Assembly (NCBI GenBank): GCA_031550085.1
Contig: JAVBOY010000029.1
Span: 18,627-82,626, forward strand
Source: UBA4417 sp031550085
Lineage (GTDB): Bacteria > Bacteroidota > Bacteroidia > Bacteroidales > UBA4417
Direction of reading: 5' to 3'
DNA length: 64,000 bases
Every line of letters begins with the position of its first letter. Within the stretch, counting starts at the first letter, position 1. The position numbers were made by a program, and so were the translations under genes. A model generated the notes under the pieces. The model made no database searches. It had not been told where the DNA came from and was given only the letters and a program-made list of their open reading frames with translations. This document shows, piece after piece, positions 26,534 through 36,033 of this stretch.

Positions 26534-27763
26534 ATGAAACAGAATATTTTGAATCGTTTTTTACGCTATGTAAGTATTGATACTCAAAGTGACGACAACT
26601 CAACCACATTTCCCAGCACCAAAAAGCAGTTTGACTTGTTGCGTTTGCTTCAGGAAGAATTGACCCAAATGGGTGTTAAGGCGACCATGGACGACTACGG
26701 CTATGTGATGGCTACGTTGCCGTCGAACATTCAAAAGGAAATTCCAGCCATTGGCTTCATTGCCCATGTGGATACGGCACCCGATTTGAGCGGCGCCGGT
26801 ATCCAACCGAAAATTGTTGAAAATTATGACGGGAACTCCATCGTTTTAAACGAAAGCCAAAACATTGTGCTTTCGCCGGCCGATTTTCCCGAAATGTTGG
26901 ATTATGTGGGTCAAACCCTCCTTACAACTCAGGGGACCACGTTGCTGGGAGCCGACGACAAGGCGGGAGTAACCGAAATTATGGCTGCGGTGGAATATTT
27001 GGTAACTCATCCTGAAATTCCGCACGGGGAATTGAAATTTGGTTTTACGCCCGATGAAGAAATTGGCCGCGGGGTAGATCATTTTGATGTGAAAAAATTC
27101 GGAGCCAAGTATGCTTATACCATGGATGGCGGCGGAGTGGGGGAACTGGAATTTGAAAACTTTAATGCCGCTTCGGCTAAAGTAACCATTCAAGGACGCA
27201 ACATCCACCCCGGTTATGCTAAAAGCAAGATGAAAAATGCAATCCTCATGGCTGCAGAATTGAACGATCTGTTGCCGGTATTCGAACGACCGGAATACAC
27301 ACAGGATTATGAAGGCTTTTATCATATTGTGAAATTCGACGGAACGGTTGAAACCGCAAGCATTGCCTATATTATCCGCGACCACGACAAAACAAAGTTT
27401 GAGGCGAAAAAAGTGATCTTCCAACAATGTGTGGATTTTATGAACCAGCGCTATGGGGAGGGAACTTTCAAACTTGAGCTGAAAGACCAATATTACAACA
27501 TGCGTGAGATGGTGGAGCCGGTCTATAAAATTGTGGATATTGCCAAAAAGGCGATGGAAGAGCTGGACATCAAACCGCTGGTAAAGCCCATCCGCGGCGG
27601 CACCGACGGAGCGCGTTTGAGTTATATGGGATTGCCTTGCCCGAACATTTTTGCCGGCGGGCACAATTTTCACGGAAAGTTTGAATATGTTCCGCTGGAA
27701 TCCATGGAAAAAGCCACCCAGGTGATTTTGAAAATCGTCGAACTGTACGCAAGGGAATCATAA
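26534..27763 (+). CDS. pepT: Peptidase T (tripeptidase)
   Basis: Cytoplasmic M20-family zinc aminotripeptidase that finishes peptide breakdown. 409 residues, normal length. Metal-site motifs are present in order: HVDTAPD (first His/Asp), GADDKAGV, catalytic base and ligand in TPDEEIGRG, DGGGVGELEFENFNAA, and final His in NIFAGGHNFHG. The dimerisation domain begins near the AKVTIQGRNIHPG segment. It is followed by a rhomboid gene 45 bp downstream in the same direction. Confidence 0.96.
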   Translation: MKQNILNRFLRYVSIDTQSDDNSTTFPSTKKQFDLLRLLQEELTQMGVKATMDDYGYVMATLPSNIQKEIPAIGFIAHVDTAPDLSGAGIQPKIVENYDGNSIVLNESQNIVLSPADFPEMLDYVGQTLLTTQGTTLLGADDKAGVTEIMAAVEYLVTHPEIPHGELKFGFTPDEEIGRGVDHFDVKKFGAKYAYTMDGGGVGELEFENFNAASAKVTIQGRNIHPGYAKSKMKNAILMAAELNDLLPVFERPEYTQDYEGFYHIVKFDGTVETASIAYIIRDHDKTKFEAKKVIFQQCVDFMNQRYGEGTFKLELKDQYYNMREMVEPVYKIVDIAKKAMEELDIKPLVKPIRGGTDGARLSYMGLPCPNIFAGGHNFHGKFEYVPLESMEKATQVILKIVELYARES

Positions 27764-27808
27764 AAACATCAACCAGGCACCGGAGAAGGTCCGTAAATTG
27801 TATCTTTT

Positions 27809-28546
27809 ATGAAATCGGAAGAACAACGGAAACTATTTCGAAGCTTACTCATGGCCGGTATTTTGCTTGCGATTCTTTGGCTGGTAAAATGCTGTGAAGT
27901 CTGGTTTCAGGTTGATTGGGGCCGTTACGGTATTTACCCGCAAACTTGGAAAGGATTGCGTGGCGTGATTTTTTCACCCCTGTTGCATGCAGACTTTTCG
28001 CACCTTTCAGCGAATTCGGTCCCTTTATTCGTCCTTACAGCTGCTTTGGTTTACTACTACGGAAAACTTTCGAAATGGATTTTCATACTTTCGTGGTTGC
28101 TTACCGGTTTTTGGGTTTGGATTTTTACAAAAGGCGACGGCTACCATATCGGAGCTTCAGGCGTGGTGTATGCATTGGCTGCTTTTCATTTCACCAGCGG
28201 AGTTTTGCGACGCGAACCCCGTATGATGGCTTTTTCGCTTCTGGTCGTTTTTCTTTACGGAGGATTAGTGTGGGGCGTATTTCCCGAGTATTTTCCCGGG
28301 AAAAACATTTCGTGGGAATCGCATTTATTGGGTCTTTTTGTCGGAGTGATTCTTGCTTTTTTCTTCCGGAAAGAAGGGCCTCAACGCAAGCAAACTTATT
28401 GGGACGAAGAAGAAGATGGCGATGACGATCCGGATGCTTATTGGAAAATACCCAAGGAAGAAAAACCGGAAGAACCTAAGCAACCTCCGGTATTTCCTCC
28501 TTTTGTAAGTGATTCGACCGGTTCGGTCCGCAATAATAACTCCTGA
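27809..28546 (+). CDS. Rhomboid-family intramembrane serine protease
   Basis: 245-residue polytopic membrane protein with about six TM helices. It has the rhomboid landmarks HADFSHLSANSVPLFVL, catalytic Ser in IGASGVVYALAAFHF and catalytic His in WESHLLGLFVG. After the last helix comes a hydrophilic cytoplasmic tail of about 55 residues, acidic (DEEEDGDDDPDAY) and then Pro/Glu/Lys-rich, which could recruit partners. Substrate unknown. Confidence 0.9.
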   Translation: MKSEEQRKLFRSLLMAGILLAILWLVKCCEVWFQVDWGRYGIYPQTWKGLRGVIFSPLLHADFSHLSANSVPLFVLTAALVYYYGKLSKWIFILSWLLTGFWVWIFTKGDGYHIGASGVVYALAAFHFTSGVLRREPRMMAFSLLVVFLYGGLVWGVFPEYFPGKNISWESHLLGLFVGVILAFFFRKEGPQRKQTYWDEEEDGDDDPDAYWKIPKEEKPEEPKQPPVFPPFVSDSTGSVRNNNS

Positions 28547-28608
28547 TTTTAAATTATTTTTGCAGATAATTTCTGATAAAACGAGGATTTTGATAAAATA
28601 GTCAAAGG

Positions 28609-29526
28609 ATGGCAGATCGCGGGAATTCTTCAAATCATTCGCATTTGCAAACAGCAAATTTTACCAATGTAAATAGGATCTTCATTGTTGGTATTTCGCT
28701 GAATCTTTTGTTTGTCATTGTGGAGTTTATATCCGGCTTTCTCAGCAATTCGCTGTCTTTAATTTCCGATGCCGGACACAACCTAACCGATGTAGCTACC
28801 TTGGCACTTTCGCTTTTTGCCATGCGCCTTTTAAAGAGCAAGCGCAACGACCGGTTTACCTATGGGTACCGGAAAACATCCATTTTGGTGGCTTTGTTTA
28901 ATTCCATCATTTTGTTGGTAACCATTGGTGCCATTGTGTATGAGGCCATTCACCGCCTCATTAACCCTCGTCCGTTGGAAGGCCTCACGATCGTACTTGT
29001 GGCAAGTATCGGTACGGTTGTCAATGCGGTGACGGCATTTTTATTTTTGAAACAAAAAGAACACGACCTCAATATTAAAAGCGCTTATCTGCATTTGTTA
29101 AGCGATGCGGGCGTCTCGCTGGCTGTGGTGTTGGGAGGTGTTTTTATTTATTATACCAACTATTTTTGGATCGACAGCCTATTGAGTATTTTGGTTGCTA
29201 TTGTAATTCTTTTCAGTACCTGGCGGTTGCTTGTCAGTAGTTTACGGCTTTCATTGGACGGCATTCCCGAAAACATTCATTTGGATGAAGTAGTGCAGGC
29301 CGCGCAATCCGTGGATGGAATCAATGATTTTCATCATGTTCACATTTGGGCGATCAGCACCACCGAAAATGCATTAACCGCCCACATGGTCGTTGATCCT
29401 GATATTCCTGCCGAACGGGAACAACAAATCAAGCAGAAATTACGCGAAGAGTTGCGCCGTTTGGGGATTCATCACATCACCATCGAAACCGAACGGAGCA
29501 ACTCAACGGAATGCAAAATCTCTTGA
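28609..29526 (+). CDS. Cation diffusion facilitator (zinc/cobalt/cadmium exporter), CzcD-like
   Basis: 305-residue H+-antiporting metal exporter. Six TM helices, with metal-site motifs SDAGHNLTDVA in TM2 and HLLSDAGVSLAVV in TM5, the Zn-type H/D arrangement. The C-terminal cytoplasmic dimer domain includes FHHVHIWAISTTENALTAHMVVD. The start region is rich in His/Asn (NSSNHSHLQTANF). Fits the CzcD/ZitB zinc group; metal specificity not proven. TATTTTTG at 28555-28562 is a possible promoter element. Confidence 0.92.
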   Translation: MADRGNSSNHSHLQTANFTNVNRIFIVGISLNLLFVIVEFISGFLSNSLSLISDAGHNLTDVATLALSLFAMRLLKSKRNDRFTYGYRKTSILVALFNSIILLVTIGAIVYEAIHRLINPRPLEGLTIVLVASIGTVVNAVTAFLFLKQKEHDLNIKSAYLHLLSDAGVSLAVVLGGVFIYYTNYFWIDSLLSILVAIVILFSTWRLLVSSLRLSLDGIPENIHLDEVVQAAQSVDGINDFHHVHIWAISTTENALTAHMVVDPDIPAEREQQIKQKLREELRRLGIHHITIETERSNSTECKIS

Positions 29527-29720
29527 ATTTGCAAAACGATTTTTCTTGAAAATACTCGTAATGCTTTAATTGATAATAATTTGAAGCCAACAGGAGCTTT
29601 TAAAATTAATCATCATCATTGCCGCCGTATTTATCCAAACAACCCGTAGCAAAAAGACCGGACAGAATTCTTTCCTAAGGATTTTGTAACACTCTTGCGA
29701 TTAGTTTGTTGGTAAAGCGT

Positions 29721-29728
29721 ACCTTTGC
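29721..29728 (+). promoter_or_regulatory. trpS promoter -7 element
   Basis: TACCTTTG matches TAnnTTTG 28 bp before the ATG. The nearest TTG (29695-29697) is 23 nt upstream, slightly longer than usual. Confidence 0.55.
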
Positions 29729-29755
29729 ACATATTTTTACAAAACGGGAATTATC

Positions 29756-30751
29756 ATGGTTACAGTGGTTTCAGGGATTCGTCCTACAGGAAACCTGCAT
29801 TTGGGGAACTATTTCGGCGCTTTGCGCAATTTCATCAAAATGCAGGATACCGAAAAATGTTATTTCTTTATTGCCGATTACCATTCGCTTACAACTCACC
29901 CAACGCCCGGCGATTTACATGGGAATGTAAAACAAGTGCTGGTTGAGTATTTGGCTTGTGGTTTGGACCCTGAAAAATCAACGATTTACCTACAAAGCGA
30001 TCTTCCGGAAATTGCCGAATTGTATTTGTTTTTGAATATGAATGCCTATTTGGGAGAATTGGAACGTTGCACCTCGTTTAAAGACAAAATTCGCCAGCAG
30101 CCCGAAAACGTAAATGCCGGCTTATTGACCTATCCCACTTTAATGGCGGCCGATGTTCTTATTCATCATGCATTAAAAGTTCCCGTGGGGAAAGATCAGG
30201 AGCAACATCTGGAAATGGCACGTACGTTTGCCAACCGTTTCAATCGCATGTACAAGGTGGATTATTTCCCCGAACCGGTTGCCTATAATTTCGGCAGCGA
30301 TCTGGTAAAAGTTCCCGGTCTGGATGGAAGTGGCAAAATGGGCAAAAGCGAAGGAACTGGGAATGCGCTGTTTTTGGTGGATGAGCCGGAAGTGTTGCGT
30401 AAAAAAGTAATGCGCGCCGTAAGCGACAACGGACCTACCGAACCCAACCAACCCAAAGCGGCCCCGATCGAGAATCTTTTTCAATTGATGCGCATCATGA
30501 GTTCTCCCGATACGCTGGAACATTTTGAAATGTTGTATAACACCTGCCAGATCCGCTATGGCGATATGAAAAAACAATTGGCGGAGGATATTTTGAAAGT
30601 TACCACTCCCTTGCGCGAACGAGCCAAAGAACTTTTGAAAGATGAAGACTACCTGCATAAGGTAGTGAAACTGGGTGCCGAAAAAGCTCGTGCCAGTGCA
30701 GCGCAAACCATACGGGAAGTGCGTGAAATTATTGGGTTTAAAAAATTCTAG
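29756..30751 (+). CDS. trpS: Tryptophanyl-tRNA synthetase
   Basis: Charges tRNA-Trp. 331 residues, the bacterial length. Class I HIGH-like motif in SGIRPTGNLHLGNYFGAL, KMSKS-type loop LDGSGKMGKSEG, and tryptophan-site region VPVGKDQEQHLEMAR. Complete and monocistronic, with its own promoter element upstream. Confidence 0.96.
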   Translation: MVTVVSGIRPTGNLHLGNYFGALRNFIKMQDTEKCYFFIADYHSLTTHPTPGDLHGNVKQVLVEYLACGLDPEKSTIYLQSDLPEIAELYLFLNMNAYLGELERCTSFKDKIRQQPENVNAGLLTYPTLMAADVLIHHALKVPVGKDQEQHLEMARTFANRFNRMYKVDYFPEPVAYNFGSDLVKVPGLDGSGKMGKSEGTGNALFLVDEPEVLRKKVMRAVSDNGPTEPNQPKAAPIENLFQLMRIMSSPDTLEHFEMLYNTCQIRYGDMKKQLAEDILKVTTPLRERAKELLKDEDYLHKVVKLGAEKARASAAQTIREVREIIGFKKF

Positions 30752-30944
30752 TATCAAACCGAACAACGAGTCGGAATATAAAAACACCGACTTTGTTTAG
30801 TTGATTGTTAATCAATATTTTAACTATTTTTTTATTGACTATTTAAATTTGTAAAAAACGACACAAAATTTATCCTATCTGTTTAAAGTATTTATCTTTG
30901 CGCAAGGCAAAACGCAGGCTTTTGATTTTTAATATCAATACTCT

Positions 30945-32378
30945 ATGAAGAAATTAATTCTTTTTTTGTTTATCTTTTTTGTTTTTGCAAAAAGTCCGGC
31001 TCAACAAACGCAGTGGACACTCGAAAAATGCATTGAATATGCTTTAGACCATAATTTGGAGATAAAGCAGTACATTTTGCAAAACCAGAATAATCAAGAG
31101 CTTTTGCAACAAAGCAAATTGAATTTGCTTCCGAATTTAAATGGCGGAGCCAATCACGGCTATAACTGGGGACAAACGGTTGACCGTTATACAAATGCAT
31201 TTGCCACAACCCGCGTACAAACCAATAACTTTTATGTGGGTACGCAACTGACCCTTTGGGACGGATTGCAAAAAATCAATCAAATCCGCCAAAATAAAGC
31301 CGAACTGGATGCCGGAAAATATGATTTGGACAAGCTGATGGACGATATTTCATTAAGTGTTGCGACGGCTTATTTGCAAATGTTGTTTTACAACGAAGCC
31401 GTAAAAACCGCAGAAGCCCAGGTAGATATTACCCAACAACAAGTTGACCGTTTGAGAAAAATGGTAACGGCAGGAGCCACAGCAGTCGGGGATTTATACA
31501 ACATCGAAGCGCAGCTTGCTACGGAGCGTGTTGCCTTAATCGATGCTCAAAATAATATGGAAATTTCAAAGCTGACGTTGGTCCAATTGCTGGATCTGCC
31601 TTCGGTAGACGGATTTCAAATTGAGATTCCCAATCTGGAATTAAACCAGGCAAGCGTTTCGGAAAGTTCCGATCAGGTCTATAATTTTGCTGTGTCGACC
31701 CAACCCATTATCAAAAGCTCCGAATTGAAAGTAAAAAGTTCGGAATACGCCTTGGCCATGGCCCGTGGCGGACAATCTCCCTCATTAACATTCGGCGCTT
31801 CCATTGGAACCGGTTATTCGGGCGCCGCCCAAATGGTACAGTCCATCAATCAAATGGAAACCCCAATCGGGTATACGAAAGATGCCAGCGGAAACCCCCA
31901 GGATATTGTGTATTACCAAGCGGAAGTTCCGTCATATATCCCCAAACCTTTTAAAGACCAAATCAGTGATAACGTCAACAAATCGGCTACATTTACGTTG
32001 AATATCCCGATTTTTAACGGTTGGGCGACACGCACGCAAATAAACCGTGCAAAAATCGGCGTCGAATCGGCAAAGCTGACGTTGGATCAGAATAAATTGC
32101 AACTTCGCAAAATTATTCAGCAAGCCCATGCCGATGCGGTAGCCGCTTTAAACAAATACCAGGCGGCCCAAGTGGGGGTAGATGCTTCGAAAGAATCTTT
32201 TCATTATTCCGAGCAGAAATTCAATGTGGGTTTGATGAATTCGGTTGACTACAACAATTCGAAAAAAGATTATGAAAAAGCCTTGTCCGATCTGTTGCGA
32301 GCAAAATATGATTTTATCTTTAAAACTACGGTTTTAGATTTTTATATGGGCAAACCCATTACACTAAAACGCCAATAA
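30945..32378 (+). CDS. TolC-family outer membrane efflux protein
   Basis: 477 residues with a signal peptide (KKLILFLFIFFVFAKSPAQQ) and two OEP repeats of long coiled-coil helices (QTQWTLEKCIEYALDHNLEIKQ is cut here as WTLEKCIEYALDHN; second repeat around KLTLDQNKLQLRKIIQQAH). Forms the trimeric outer membrane channel of tripartite exporters. TATCTTTG at 30893-30900 is a promoter element. The membrane-fusion protein follows 52 bp downstream, but no inner-membrane pump gene follows before a strong terminator. Confidence 0.9.
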   Translation: MKKLILFLFIFFVFAKSPAQQTQWTLEKCIEYALDHNLEIKQYILQNQNNQELLQQSKLNLLPNLNGGANHGYNWGQTVDRYTNAFATTRVQTNNFYVGTQLTLWDGLQKINQIRQNKAELDAGKYDLDKLMDDISLSVATAYLQMLFYNEAVKTAEAQVDITQQQVDRLRKMVTAGATAVGDLYNIEAQLATERVALIDAQNNMEISKLTLVQLLDLPSVDGFQIEIPNLELNQASVSESSDQVYNFAVSTQPIIKSSELKVKSSEYALAMARGGQSPSLTFGASIGTGYSGAAQMVQSINQMETPIGYTKDASGNPQDIVYYQAEVPSYIPKPFKDQISDNVNKSATFTLNIPIFNGWATRTQINRAKIGVESAKLTLDQNKLQLRKIIQQAHADAVAALNKYQAAQVGVDASKESFHYSEQKFNVGLMNSVDYNNSKKDYEKALSDLLRAKYDFIFKTTVLDFYMGKPITLKRQ

Positions 32379-32430
32379 ACGCCCCTCGAATGCGGTCGAT
32401 ATTTTGTAAATCAATATTAAATTGAAAAAA

Positions 32431-33804
32431 ATGTTTAAGAACAAGAAACTCCTTTACATCATCATTGCAATTGTTGTCATTGCAATTATCATACTGGCTG
32501 TTGCTAAGAAAAAAGGTTCCCTCGGAAAACAAGAAGGAACAAAAGTTTCGGTGGAAGTAGTTCAAAAGCGGACAATTGTGGAATTGGTGTCGGCCAATGG
32601 AAAAATTTCGCCCGAAACAGAAGTAAAACTTTCGCCCGATGTATCCGGAGAAATTATTGAATTGCTTGTAAAAGAGGGTGACCAGGTGAAAGCGGGGCAG
32701 TTGTTGGCAAAAATAAATCCGGAAATTTATGTTTCCAGTTACGAGCGTTCCGTGGCCGGATTAAATACATCCAAGGCAAACTATGCAAATGCAAAAGCCC
32801 AACTGGCCCAAGTCAAAGCTCAGTTTTTAAACGCAAAAACCTCGTTCGAGCGGAATAAAACCTTATTTGAGCAAAAAGCCATATCACAAGCAGATTTTGA
32901 TAATGCACAAACACAATTCGCTGTTGCACAATCCAATGTAGAATCGTCGGAAGAATCGGTGAAAGCTGCGGAATTTTCCGTAAACAGTGCGGAAGCTACC
33001 GTAAAAGAGTCCAGGGAAAATCTTTCGAAAACATCGATTTATGCCCCTGTAAGCGGCACCATATCCAAATTGAATATTGAAAAAGGCGAACGCGTGGCTG
33101 GGGCATCCCAATTCTCGTCGGGGACAGAAATACTTCGCATTGCCAACCTGCAACTGATGGAGGTGAATGTAAGCGTCAACGAAAACGATATTGTCCGGGT
33201 GCACGTCGGCGATACGGCAATAGTTGAAGTAGACGCTTATCAAAATCGTAAATTCAAAGGCTATGTTTCCGAAATCAGTACATCGGCCAACACGGTTGGA
33301 TTGAGTGCGGACCAGGTAACGAATTTTGATATCAAAATCCGGATTTTGTCGAGTTCTTACCGTGAATTACTCGATCCCAAACGTCCCGAAGTTTCGCCAT
33401 TCCGTCCCGGTATGTCGGCCACCGTTGATATTCAAACCAAAACTGCTGTCGATGTGCTGACGGTTCCCATACAATCCGTTACAACACGTATTGACGAAGC
33501 AAAAAAAGCTGAAAATGCGGACAAAAAGCCCAAGACAGAACCGTCCAGTTCAACAACAAATGAACAAAAAAAGAAGCCTGCAGAAGAAGTGGTGATGTAT
33601 GTCTTTGTGTTGGATGGCAGCAAAGCAAAAATGACTAAAGTTAAAACGGGCATCCAGGACAATAATTACATCCAAATTACCGAAGGGCTTAAGGAAAAGG
33701 ATGAAGTGATATCAGCTCCGTACCGGGCCATTTCAAAAACTTTGAAAGATGGAGATTTGGTGAAAAAAGTAGACGCCAAAGAGCTATACAAGGTTGAAAA
33801 ATAA
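32431..33804 (+). CDS. HlyD/MacA-type periplasmic adaptor (membrane fusion protein)
   Basis: Inner-membrane anchored adaptor bridging an exporter pump to TolC. One TM helix (LLYIIIAIVVIAIIILAVA), biotinyl-lipoyl half motifs (SPDVSGEIIELLVKEGDQV and IYAPVSGTISKLNIEKGE), a long alpha-hairpin (about residues 95-200) and a beta-barrel domain. A Lys/Glu/Ser-rich insertion (KAENADKKPKTEPSSS) lies before the last strands. ATG 32431 is used; the TTG at 32422 would add three residues. Length and features fit MacA-type adaptors. The expected MacB-like ABC transporter is not adjacent. Confidence 0.9.
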   Translation: MFKNKKLLYIIIAIVVIAIIILAVAKKKGSLGKQEGTKVSVEVVQKRTIVELVSANGKISPETEVKLSPDVSGEIIELLVKEGDQVKAGQLLAKINPEIYVSSYERSVAGLNTSKANYANAKAQLAQVKAQFLNAKTSFERNKTLFEQKAISQADFDNAQTQFAVAQSNVESSEESVKAAEFSVNSAEATVKESRENLSKTSIYAPVSGTISKLNIEKGERVAGASQFSSGTEILRIANLQLMEVNVSVNENDIVRVHVGDTAIVEVDAYQNRKFKGYVSEISTSANTVGLSADQVTNFDIKIRILSSSYRELLDPKRPEVSPFRPGMSATVDIQTKTAVDVLTVPIQSVTTRIDEAKKAENADKKPKTEPSSSTTNEQKKKPAEEVVMYVFVLDGSKAKMTKVKTGIQDNNYIQITEGLKEKDEVISAPYRAISKTLKDGDLVKKVDAKELYKVEK

Positions 33805-33819
33805 AAATTGTGTAAATTA

Positions 33820-33863
33820 AAAAAACGAGAGGCCGTCTTATTTAAGACCGCCTCTCGTTTTTT
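33820..33863. terminator. Bidirectional terminator between adaptor gene and flxA
   Basis: 21-bp stem (33820-33840 with 33843-33863) with a single mismatch and A/T ends on both sides. It separates the plus-strand efflux genes from the 3' end of the 21-kb minus-strand nuo-hdr-flx cluster. Confidence 0.92.
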
Positions 33864-33883
33864 GTACCGCTTTAGATTCAAAA

Positions 33884-34723
33884 TCAATATTCAGCCGGCA
33901 TCTCAGCCAACTCCAAGGCTGTAAAGACAGGCCCGTCTTTGCAAACAAAGGTTTTCCCTACATTACAACGGCCGCATTTACCAAAACCGCATTTCATACG
34001 GTTTTCGAGTGTGGTAAATATAGTTTCGTCTATAAAACCTAGTTTTTTCAATACAGGGAAAGTATTCTTAATCATAATGGGAGGTCCGCAAACCACCGCA
34101 ATGGTATTTTCAGGCGATGGAGCAACCTCACCTACAATCGACGGAACAAAACCGACCCTGCCTTTCCAATCCGGATTTTCACCACCCGGATCGACCGTTT
34201 GATATAGATTTACATCGGGGCGTTCTTCCCATTCTTTCAATTCATTTTTATAAACCAAATCATTGGGTGTACGAGCACCATAAAAAATAGTGACCTCTTT
34301 GTAATCAGCACGATTGTCCAAGCAACTCCAAATTACACTACGCATAGGTGGTAAAGCAATACCTCCGGCAATAAATACCAGGTTTTTACCTTTCCACTCT
34401 TCAATCGGGAATATATTGCCATATGGCCCGCGAAAACCAACAACAGCACCTTCTTCCAAGTTAGCCAAAGCAGTTGTTACACGCCCTGCCTGACGGAAAG
34501 TACATTCCACATAACCTTTACGAGTATGCGGAGAAGCGATACAAAATGTAGATTCTCCTTCGCCATAAATCGAATATTCGCCAAACTGTCCGGTACGGAA
34601 CGTAAATTTTTCTGCATCTTCAGGATTGATAAATTCCAAACGAAAAGTACGTACGCCGGGCGCTTCTTCAGTTACTTTTGCCAAGCGCATTTTATACGGT
34701 AAATAGATATTTCTTTCTTCCAT
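33884..34723 (-). CDS. flxA: FlxA-like FAD/NAD(P)H-binding oxidoreductase subunit
   Basis: Flavin subunit that takes electrons from NAD(P)H in Flx-Hdr complexes. 279 residues: ferredoxin-reductase-type FAD domain (RTGQFGEYSIYGEGESTFCIAS), NAD-binding domain (NLVFIAGGIALPPMRSVI, FYGARTPNDLVYK, VVCGPPIMIKNT) and a C-terminal four-Cys [2Fe-2S] motif (CGFGKCGRCNVG..FVCKDGP) as in PyrK and hydrogenase gamma subunits. It is the last gene of the minus-strand cluster, 2 bp after flxB and just before the terminator. The name rests on family pattern plus the complete Flx-Hdr context. Confidence 0.85.
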   Translation of the reverse strand: MEERNIYLPYKMRLAKVTEEAPGVRTFRLEFINPEDAEKFTFRTGQFGEYSIYGEGESTFCIASPHTRKGYVECTFRQAGRVTTALANLEEGAVVGFRGPYGNIFPIEEWKGKNLVFIAGGIALPPMRSVIWSCLDNRADYKEVTIFYGARTPNDLVYKNELKEWEERPDVNLYQTVDPGGENPDWKGRVGFVPSIVGEVAPSPENTIAVVCGPPIMIKNTFPVLKKLGFIDETIFTTLENRMKCGFGKCGRCNVGKTFVCKDGPVFTALELAEMPAEY

Positions 34724-34725
34724 GA

Positions 34726-35745
34726 TTATTTCATTGGTATTTCACTTAAACTTTCGGCAATATTCATATCTACCGGACAGCGGCGCGAACAACGGCCACA
34801 ACCGATGCAACCCCGCACACCCAAGCGTTGCGGCATATACGATAGTTTGTGCATCAAGCGTTGACGCCAACGGGCACCTTGTGTTTCACGCGGATTGTGT
34901 CCCGAAGTATGAAGGGTAAATAGTTTGGCTCCGCAAGTATCCCACAAACGAACGCGTTGTCCTTGACTTCCTTTATTTTCATCTTGGATATCAAAACAAG
35001 CACATATCGGACAAACGTATGCACAAGCGGCACAACCCACACATCGCATCGCATACTCGTCGAATAGATTGCTTTCGAAAATCGCGTTTAAGCGTTCGGT
35101 CATGTTACTGTCGTCGAAGCGTTTCGGAACGTTCACCAAATATTTCTCTTTGTCCGACGCATCACCCTCTTCGCATAGTTCAGGAGCCATATTTACAATT
35201 GCTTCACCTTTCAGGGTAAGGATTTCGGCAATGTAATCGCCATTATCTTTTTGGGTCAATAAAATATCATTGCCTTGGGTATTTCCGGGACTTCCACCAA
35301 TAGAAGTGCAAAAACAATAATCATCCGACTTATTACAAGATAATCCCACAAAAGTGGTGCGCTCCATACGGCGGGCAAAAATCGGATCGCCCGGCTCCCA
35401 ATTGAAAATAGCGGCCAAGCCTTCCATTCCGGCTATATCGCACGGACGAATGCCCCACACTATTTTATACGGAATGGCATCCAAATCGAAATCTTTTACA
35501 TCCACATCGTCTTTGCTTTTCGTATAACTAAACAGCTTTTCGATGCGTGGATATACAATCGACTTTGCCGACATGTCGGGCAGCAAATAATCTTCTGCCA
35601 CTTCGTCAGCCGAAGAGATGCGCTTGTATCCAACTCGTTTGCCTTGTTGGGTCGGTGCGTAAATGTGTTGTTTCCCTTCGGATAGAAGTTTTTCCAACAG
35701 TTTTTTATAGTTGGCTGCACGAAGGAGTTTTATTTGAGTACTCAT
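34726..35745 (-). CDS. flxB: FlxB-like 4Fe-4S dicluster protein
   Basis: 339-residue iron-sulfur subunit, related to the beta subunit of sulfhydrogenases. Two [4Fe-4S] motifs near the C-terminal half (CVGCAACAYVCPICACFD and CIGCGRCSRRCPVDMNI). The N-terminal 200 residues contain conserved cysteines (IRPCDIAGM, CNKSDDYCFC) typical of this family. Expected to pass electrons between FlxA and FlxC/D. It is 2 bp from flxA, but a transposase element (35762-36590) separates it from flxC. Confidence 0.85.
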   Translation of the reverse strand: MSTQIKLLRAANYKKLLEKLLSEGKQHIYAPTQQGKRVGYKRISSADEVAEDYLLPDMSAKSIVYPRIEKLFSYTKSKDDVDVKDFDLDAIPYKIVWGIRPCDIAGMEGLAAIFNWEPGDPIFARRMERTTFVGLSCNKSDDYCFCTSIGGSPGNTQGNDILLTQKDNGDYIAEILTLKGEAIVNMAPELCEEGDASDKEKYLVNVPKRFDDSNMTERLNAIFESNLFDEYAMRCVGCAACAYVCPICACFDIQDENKGSQGQRVRLWDTCGAKLFTLHTSGHNPRETQGARWRQRLMHKLSYMPQRLGVRGCIGCGRCSRRCPVDMNIAESLSEIPMK

Positions 35746-35777
35746 ATTATTTGAAAAAATCTTTCTTTTATATTGTT

Positions 35778-36030
35778 GAGCCCTTGCAAGGGCTCCGCTT
35801 CATTGCTTGCTTTTCTCCGCCGGCTTCACCAGCTAAACTCTTTCGGAGTTCTTTTTTACTGTTTCTCTTTCTTTCCACCGGCTTCACCGGCGGTTATTCA
35901 TATTGAACTCTTTCAGAGCTTCATTTTGATGTATTTTTCAACTTCCCACGAAGTGGGTAAATCTGAATAACCGTGCGTGAAACGCACGGTTGAAGAAACA
36001 CATCACCCCTCTCGTCCGCGAAGCGGGCGA
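35778..36030. repeat. Left palindrome set flanking the IS200-like/RAYT gene
   Basis: Gene-free stretch with successive hairpins: an 18-bp palindrome (35778-35795); AACTC/GAGTT hairpins (35836-35850, 35906-35919); CCCAC-GAA-GTGGG (35945-35957); a 10-bp stem with GAA loop (35969-35991); and TCGTCCGC-GAA-GCGGGCGA (36012-36030, one G-U). The last two have inverted counterparts on the other side of the transposase gene. Confidence 0.85.
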
Positions 36031-36033
36031 ACA

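Noticed and set aside
26846..27673. 275-codon open frame antisense to pepT.
   Set aside because: Antisense shadow of a well conserved gene; no motifs, promoter or neighbours support it.
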